This document shows, in pieces, positions 57,886 to 64,000 of a DNA stretch of 64,000 nucleotides. Origin of the DNA: Malachius bipustulatus (lineage: Eukaryota; Arthropoda; Insecta; Coleoptera; Melyridae); NCBI GenBank assembly GCA_910589415.1, contig OU342635.1:15314001-15378000 (forward strand), given 5' to 3'. Position 1 is the stretch's first letter; every line of letters starts with the position of its first letter. The notes below the pieces were generated by a model. That model was not told the origin of the DNA. It ran no database searches and was given only the letters and a program-made list of their open reading frames with translations. The position numbers and the translations under genes are program-made.

Positions 57886-58145
57886 ATGGATCCTTTAATT
57901 CGTGATTGTAATTACATAAATTTTGACACGTATGAGGTACTCAATGTTCAGGATGTGGAAATTGCAAGGCGATTGTGGTCAAATGTTAGTATTGGCTTGA
58001 TACATCAAAACATATGAAGTATATCGAAAAACATGGACTACCTCAGCGTGCACTTGGCTAGTTTTAAGTTTGAACTTGACGTAATTATTTTAACAGAAAC
58101 TTGGACTGTGCATAATGTAGATTTGGATTTGTTGATTGTAATTTG
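57886..58145 (+). pseudogene. ORF2 endonuclease start, truncated
   Basis: Starts ATG-GAT-CCT 156 bp after the ORF1 stop. It reaches GLIHQNI, then TGA where CGA (Arg) is expected, then SISKNMDYLSVHLASF and DVIILTETW. NxRS and LTETW are the first two motifs of the apurinic-type endonuclease of non-LTR elements. The frame then ends and the rest of the endonuclease and the whole RT are missing, with direct passage into 3' UTR-like sequence. The stop may be a CpG transition. Confidence 0.75.
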
Positions 58146-58380
58146 TTTGTAATTATGAAATGTGTTCCAACTATAATATGATGCTGGGACAGCGGTGCAC
58201 AAGTAATTTTCTTTTACCGTTGTTCCAGTTATCTGTACCTTTAAAAGAAAAAAACAGTGAACACATATACTACTTACTACTGTTTATTGTTCTGTAGGAT
58301 ATATAGATATTGCATAGCTCAAATGGTATTAATCTGTAAACTTTGGATGGACAATAAATATTATTATTATTATTATTATA
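58146..58380 (+). mobile_element. 3' end of the internally deleted non-LTR element, (ATT)n tail
   Basis: Non-coding sequence ending AATGGTATTAATCTGTAAAC, TTTGGATGGACAATAAAT and (ATT)7 at 58359-58380. A trinucleotide tail in place of poly-A is common in several non-LTR clades. Together with 56.8-58.1 kb it outlines one element with the centre of ORF2 removed. Confidence 0.6.
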
Positions 58381-58684
58381 ACTGGATACCAATGCAATCC
58401 TAACTTGCTCTTGTCTGTCTGTCTGCGGTATAGAGCTTGCTAAGAGTCTTAAAGGTCGAAATTTTGTATCTGCATGGTCCCATTTATGATCTAATATGTT
58501 AGTTGATGCCGCGCTACTCAAATTTAAAGAAAGATAATGGCGATTATAGATGACCGCCAAAGATGAACGGAAACTGCAGTTTGAGCTCTCAAATCCTAGG
58601 CACGCTAAAAACGTACGCTGTCCGCTACTCAAAAAAAGATTACATAGATGCTCCGTGACAGATGATCATAATATAATCAAGATG
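58381..58684. other. Spacer between two retroelements, nothing recognised
   Basis: A 120-codon minus-strand frame (58632-58270) overlaps the (ATT)n tail of the neighbouring element and has no motif; it is treated as chance. Confidence 0.45.
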
Positions 58685-60990
58685 TCTAGTGATTTATTTT
58701 TACTTTCGTGACTATTTGTATTTTCTTCGAGATCCGTCTAATGTAAAATCGTCGGAGGTACCTCAGCCTCGTGAGTTTATTGTGCTTATCGCCCTTTGCT
58801 CCATGTCACCCATTCTGTCAGTCTGGTCCCCTGAACTAGTTTGTACAGCCCCATCACTGGATGAGTGTCATTTATTCTTCCGGACTCATTTTTGTCCGTA
58901 TGTTTAATGTCTTCTCCGGTCCAGAGCTTCGCATTCTAACAGAACACGTTTAGCTGTCTCTTTGGACTTGCTGCATTCTTTGCGGTTTAAGTCTCCATTG
59001 TACAGGTTTCTTTTGTACTTATAGCTGTTGTTGTTGTTGTAGGGCAATGTGTCCCGTCAGTAATATCCCACTGATTCCTGCTAAGTGATTGTGGTTGTCT
59101 TCTTTTTGGGTCCCTTGATGAAAGCTTTCCCATGTTGATGTTTGGTCCTTTTATCCCAGTATTCTTTATGTTTTTTTTTTTAAGTTTACTTGACCCCTTG
59201 CTATACTTTTTGGAACTCCCAGGGCCGGTTCTGGTCCAACATATCCAGCCGAGGACTTCTTGCCAACTCGTCGGCTTTTTCATTGCCTATGCCTGTGATT
59301 CCGATATGTTCTGGCATCCATATCAAGATTACTTTGTTGTGGCTTTCGAGATTATCACGGCATTCTCACAGTAGTCTGGACATTATCTTGAGGTTTCCTA
59401 GAGTCCTTAGAACTACCTGAATGTCTGTTAGTATCCGCGTATTTCTATAGGCTCTCTTATTATTATCTCTTTCAATTTCTGATTGAAATACAGTTGCCCA
59501 CTGCTAAAGAATATGCTGTGTTGAGTGTTATCCAGCACATTGTATATGCCGGCTCCAGTCCCTTGATTATTCTGACCAAACAACCTGATGCAGTCTTTTG
59601 ATTCATTCCATTTCTTCCGATCCATGATTCTTACCTCAAAGTTATTTTGGAATTTGGATGTGGTCTGTGTCTGTCTAGCAGGTAAACGACCACATTGCTT
59701 CTCATTTTGTTACGTCCCAGATCCGCGTACTTGCCGCTTGGTTCTTCTTACAGCCCCAAGCGTGCCATTCTTGCCCCACCTATTATCATTAAATGAAGTG
59801 GAGATGAGAGGTCTATTCTCGAAGGACTTCCTTTGCTGTGATTGGAGTTGTATTCATTGTCCTCGTTATCCCAAGTCTTTGCACCTCATACCTAAGATAA
59901 GTAGATACCTATATAAACATTGGTCTAATCATTGGGGTATGTCCAGTGCGCCATTTGTGGTTTCAATGTTTTCCTCTAAGTTCTCCTGACCATCATTTCC
60001 ACTCTCTTCTTAATTATATCAATCTGTTGGTTGCAGGTTAGTTTTGAGTAAGATTACCCCCAAGATACTTCACCTCTCCCGATATTTGTACGTTCCTGTC
60101 CCGAAGTTTTAGTGATCCTATGTCGTCCAATTTCCTTCGGTTCGTGAACGCTATAATGGTTGATTTGGAGGGACTTATATTTAATCCCTCTTCATCTGTT
60201 CATTTGGTTACGACACTTGGGGCTCTTTGCATGGACGACCTTAATATGTCGTGGCATTTACCTTTGATTACTATTACATGGGTATCGGCATATCCTATGG
60301 ATGTACACACCAATCTGTTTTTCATCATTCAGTCTATCCACCTGCATATTGTTGCGTTGAGTCCTCTACTCCTCAATGATTTTGAGATTGATTCTAAAGA
60401 TGAGTTATCAAACGCACCTCCTATAGTCACCATATTCAGCCTATTCCGTCAATTGGTATAAAACCGATTTTGTTGATTTTCCTGTTCTATATGCATGTTG
60501 GTCATGATGAAGTGGTCTGTTTGCCAAGACGTCATCCCTCATGTACCTATCTAGCAGTTTTTCTAAGATTTTGCCTCTTCCTGTCCTGTTTTCTCAGGTT
60601 TATGTATATAAATTACTCTAATTAGGGTCCAAGCTTTAGGTATGTGTCCCAGTGCAAGACTGCCCCTGAGGATCAAACATAGTCTCTGGACCAGAAGGTT
60701 TTCTGCATCAGAAACGTAAAAATGACATTCAGACCTTGCGATTTATAATGTTCAAAGGAGTTAATCGCCCATTTGATTCTGTTCTCGTCTATCACCCATT
60801 TCGCAACCTGCCAGCTCTCTCTCTCTCTGTTCGTCCTCTTTCCTCTTTGTGGGTCGTCGCAGTTCTGCATTTAGTCATTCTTGTGGAGATAAATCAATTA
60901 TTTAAGATCCTGGGCCCTGGGAAATGAACCTTGAGTAGTTTCCTCATTGTGTCCTCTCCTGTTTCTGTAGCTATATTTTCCAATCTCTAT
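58685..60990 (-). pseudogene. Non-LTR retrotransposon ORF2 relic (RT + RNase H)
   Basis: The minus strand reads, in order: KWVIDENRIKWAINSF and LALGHIPKAW (RT fingers, ~60820-60620), DQHAYRTGKST (~60520-60487), a GGAFDNSSLESI segment (RT motif A, ~60420), GYADTHVIVIKGK (60295-60260; catalytic YADD changed to YADT), LNISPSKSTIIAF, a QISGEVKYLGG segment (thumb, ~60080), ITGIGNEKADELA (RNase H, ~59300-59245) and a C-terminal ETAKRVLLECEAL knuckle (~58950). Motif B/G around CPQGG is deleted, and frameshifts and stops are frequent. It belongs to the RNase H-bearing R1/Jockey-type group and is dead. Plus-strand open frames here are shadows. Confidence 0.85.
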
Positions 60991-62135
60991 CTCCAATAGA
61001 TACAGGATACATATCCCTTTTTTTCGCCCAACAACTTCTACGCCCATACATTTACAAGACCTTATCAGCTATGGATTCCCCAGAGTTTTCTTACAAAAAA
61101 GTGTACTTTACAATATTCGAAATTTCCCATAGTTTTTAAGTAAATTTGGTCTAAACTGTCTCAACTCATTTATTTAGCTATAAAAAATTATAGATTTATT
61201 TAATTATTATTGTTTTATATCCAGGGATACCTATTAATTATTAACACCGAAAAAATTAACTTATTTTGTAGGACGAAGAAGTTTAGATCTAATTTTTTAC
61301 AACACTTAACTTTTTCAGAATAAGCGACCAAATGTATAATTTGATCCTCATTATTTATAGGAAACTAAAGGCACTACCATTTATCCAATTCAGAAACATT
61401 TATTTTCGCATTTATCTCTACAAAAATTTTCCACCTTTGCCTTTTATCCTACTCAAAAAGCATCACCGAAAGTTTCTTACTGAAAAATATTTAAAAGTAT
61501 CTCATGAAATGTCTAGGCCTACTGCAATCTCCGTGAGATTATCTCCAAAAACCACATAATTTTAAAACTTTCTATTTTTAACTTTTTATGCAATACCTAT
61601 ACAATATTATAGTAAAGAATTATTATGCAGTTCAAGTAGCGGTCAAAGCTCTCTTGAAATTTTGTATGTACTTAATATGTACTTGATTTCGAATTTCCTT
61701 ACATAACAAAAAGAGTTTCTTTTTCGTCTCCAATCTCGAACTTAGACGACTAAAACGCATGTCGAGCTTCCCGGAACTAATTGACACTGTCCATCAACCT
61801 TCAAAATGTACTGTTACAAAAGCAACACGGTGATGTGTATACAGGTGGCCCAGAATTATTACTACATTATATCGTTAGATGTCGAAATATGTTCGTATTT
61901 AGGTTCAATTTATTAAACTTTTTGGCATTAAAATAAAATACTTAAAAATTAAAATAAGCACAAATAAGAAGGTAGCGAAGATTACTCTTCTAACTTCCAG
62001 ATTTTGCTGGAACAGAATTGTGGAACTCAGCTACAACAAAAATTGTGTATACGTATTCTGTTTTGAGAAATTGGTAAAATTTCGCTAGTACAGCTGATAA
62101 AAACATTTACATAGCTGAAAATTTACTGTATTCTT
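60991..62135. other. Intergenic, nothing recognised
   Basis: AT-rich. Short plus-strand frames (for example 61332-61559) carry no motif. Confidence 0.4.
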
Positions 62136-62690
62136 TTGATGCGAGTTTTGGAACACATTAGCCATGTAGCTAGGGGTATTCTTGCAACTCTTGCAACTGA
62201 GATAAAGATAACAACTTCATGCTTAGTAAAAATTTCTGAAATGGGTTCATTTAGTCACGAAATGGATTTACTCATTAATAATCAACTGATAAAACAAAAA
62301 AGTAAACTTGCAAGGATTTCACTGTTTTTATATATGTACTTAGCTTCATTTAGGGTAGGTGATAGCTTAGATAATTCATGTTTTCCATATGAAAAGAAAC
62401 AGCTTATTTTAATTTCATCCAAACACCCTTTTATGAAGCTGCTCTTTATTAGAGAACATATAGGTTACTACATCCTGGACCCCCAACATCTTTTGTCGAT
62501 TATTCGTTAAATTTTGGGCATTTCAGGGACGAAATTTAACTAGAAGATAACCCATCTAAAAATGCCTTAAAGCCTCAGATTATTACTTCGATAATGGAAG
62601 ACTTGCCCAGAAGTCGAACTTATCCACCACCGCCGTTTTACACAACTGGTGTAGATTATGGGCGACATCTTTAACTGGTCTCTGATCTAA
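62136..62690 (+). pseudogene. BEL/Pao retrotransposon relic (integrase N-terminal part)
   Basis: The plus-strand frame contains FSHEMDLLINNQ and KSKLARISLF, then FRVGDSLDNS, PYEKKQLILI and SKHPFMKLL, REHIGY and DPQHLLSIIR. It is a recognisable decay of the LRVGGRL...LPYxxKHPILLP...H..H.GPQ.LL...R block that leads into the zinc-binding part of BEL/Pao integrase. In shifted frames it continues as FQGRNLTRR, EDLPRSRTYPPPPFY and TGVDYG, the start of the integrase core. Gag, protease, RT and LTRs are not seen. At least one stop and two frameshifts make it inactive. Confidence 0.8.
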
Positions 62691-64000
62691 CAAGAGAGTA
62701 ATTTTTAACATCATTTGGGGGTTTTATGAACCCTCACAAATGTTTCCAGAAAATGGCACAAATTTTGTAGGTGCAAATCTGAATAATTGAAAGCTTCAGG
62801 TGAATTTTTTAAAGATAATGCTAAGAATTGAATTGGATAACTGACTGAATCGAAAATAAAAGGTATTGCTTGGTCTTTTATATCACCTCATTTTTTCTTT
62901 ATTAAAAATATTGAGGTTGAAAGTAGCTTTTCCGAAATTGCTTTTTTGGTAACGACAGCTACAAATAACGACGTTTTAGAATTTATTTGCATATAGGTAC
63001 AGGGTGTTTTTGAAGGTGTTACTGTTTGTTGACTGTGTGTAGTATTAAACAAGCCAAAAGACTTTTTAAAATAATATTTCCTAAATAGATACAGACTTTG
63101 TGAGTTTAAAAAATTAGTTCCCCCATGATAAATGTGCATTAAAGTCTGGTAAACATCTATATGTCAAGACAATTTCTCCAAATTATACCCTCATGTATTT
63201 TGGTTTTGTTTCCTAAGTAACCTTCTATATTGGAATTGGTTTTTTTTTTATTGCTTATTGAAATCAGTTTGGTTATTTGAATTTATCACAGGACTGAACT
63301 TTTTTTTTAGTCTGCATATCGTTTATTTTTCCTTGTTTAAGAAAAGTTTTTTGAAAAAGTTGTTTGTCTTGATAAACTTTTAGACTAATAAGGCGATGAG
63401 ATTGTCTTTTCATATTTCATATCTTATAATTTTTTCGAAAAACTCTAGGTTCAAGAAGAGTTATTTCCGTTAAAAAAAAAAACTCAAACTTCAATTATTA
63501 TTAGAAATGTAAAATAAAAATTGCTCCCAAAAACCTTGAATCTCCACATAACGGCAAGTGTTATTGCACTGATACTGAATACTGGCACACCTTGTAGATC
63601 GACAGCTAAAGAAAGGTAATCTTGCTGTGCGTGAACCTATCGGTGCGTGCGCCTCGGGGCCAAGTCATTACGTACCTCCAAATTCAGTTATGTGAGTTTT
63701 TAATGATTCTTAGACCCGAACTCGGTCAACAGAAAAAACATGCTTACGAAATCTCATTCCGGTCTCACGCAGAATTCTATATCTGACACCATTAATATAA
63801 TATAAGACCCAAATTTGTTCTATCTAAAGCTAATTATTATCTCATGCGCAAGGTAAAGTATTGTATAAAGTTACGACGTATTATTGTGTGTGCGTTCTTG
63901 AATGTCACGCATTTTTCAACAGTAATAATTGTAATGGTTTTCAATTATAAAATTTGAAGTCGAAGTCATTATTTATGTGGTTGAAAACCTGACTGTAAAA
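62691..64000. other. Intergenic, nothing recognised
   Basis: AT-rich. A TACAGGGTGTTTTTGAAGG end (62998-63016) is an isolated remnant of a CAGGGTG-type element. No gene or RNA is supported. Confidence 0.4.

Noticed and set aside
59132..60461. Several plus-strand frames of 65-133 codons
   Set aside because: The minus strand carries clear RT and RNase H motifs over the same interval; these frames are antisense shadows.
1..64000. CRISPR arrays, bacterial operons, tRNA and rRNA genes
   Set aside because: No evenly spaced short direct repeats with unique spacers, no bacterial gene organisation, and no cloverleaf with plausible A and B boxes was found; the spliced P450 genes show that this is a eukaryotic chromosome.

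Overview
The window is AT-rich insect genomic DNA. It carries two spliced cytochrome P450 genes and a dense load of transposable elements and their relics. The insect assignment rests on the genes: one encodes CYP18A1 (the ecdysteroid 26-hydroxylase) and the other CYP306A1 (phantom, the ecdysteroid 25-hydroxylase), a linked pair known from Drosophila and other arthropods. The order of insect cannot be settled from the sequence alone. All P450 exon boundaries below were derived by hand from splice sites and reading-frame continuity. Both models close to complete open proteins (526 and 500 residues).

Layout. 1-9.6 kb is intergenic. It has a duplicated 240-270 bp block, a Tc1/mariner-type transposase relic, two long inverted-repeat (foldback) elements and retrotransposon scraps. 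9.73-12.81 kb is CYP18A1 (+ strand, five exons). 13.45-33.15 kb is CYP306A1 (- strand, six exons, with an 18 kb first intron). The two genes are convergent, their stop codons are only 637 bp apart, and polyadenylation signals of both strands lie in that gap. The giant first intron of CYP306A1 holds at least four TA-flanked inverted-repeat elements, a piggyBac-like element with a surviving transposase tail, a non-LTR retrotransposon relic and other repeats. One of the inverted-repeat elements carries eight matches to the FTZ-F1 binding consensus.

33.2-64 kb contains no gene I can support with confidence. It holds a roughly 650 bp repeat family as long direct and inverted copies (37.0-43.9 kb), a nearly perfect 851 bp palindrome (38.7-39.5 kb), two hammerhead-ribozyme-like motifs (39.64 and 56.12 kb), a retrotransposon RNase H relic (44.4-45.2 kb), a roughly 230 bp tandem satellite (51.8-53.1 kb), a non-LTR element with an intact ORF1 and a truncated ORF2 (56.8-58.4 kb), a long non-LTR RT/RNase H relic (58.7-61.0 kb) and a BEL/Pao integrase relic (62.1-62.7 kb).

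The two genes act on the same hormone. CYP306A1 makes the 25-hydroxyl group during ecdysone synthesis; CYP18A1 oxidises C26 of ecdysteroids and inactivates them. The most interesting signals are the convergent 3' ends of this opposed pair, transposon-borne nuclear-receptor sites in the CYP306A1 intron, the young palindrome, and the ribozyme motifs.
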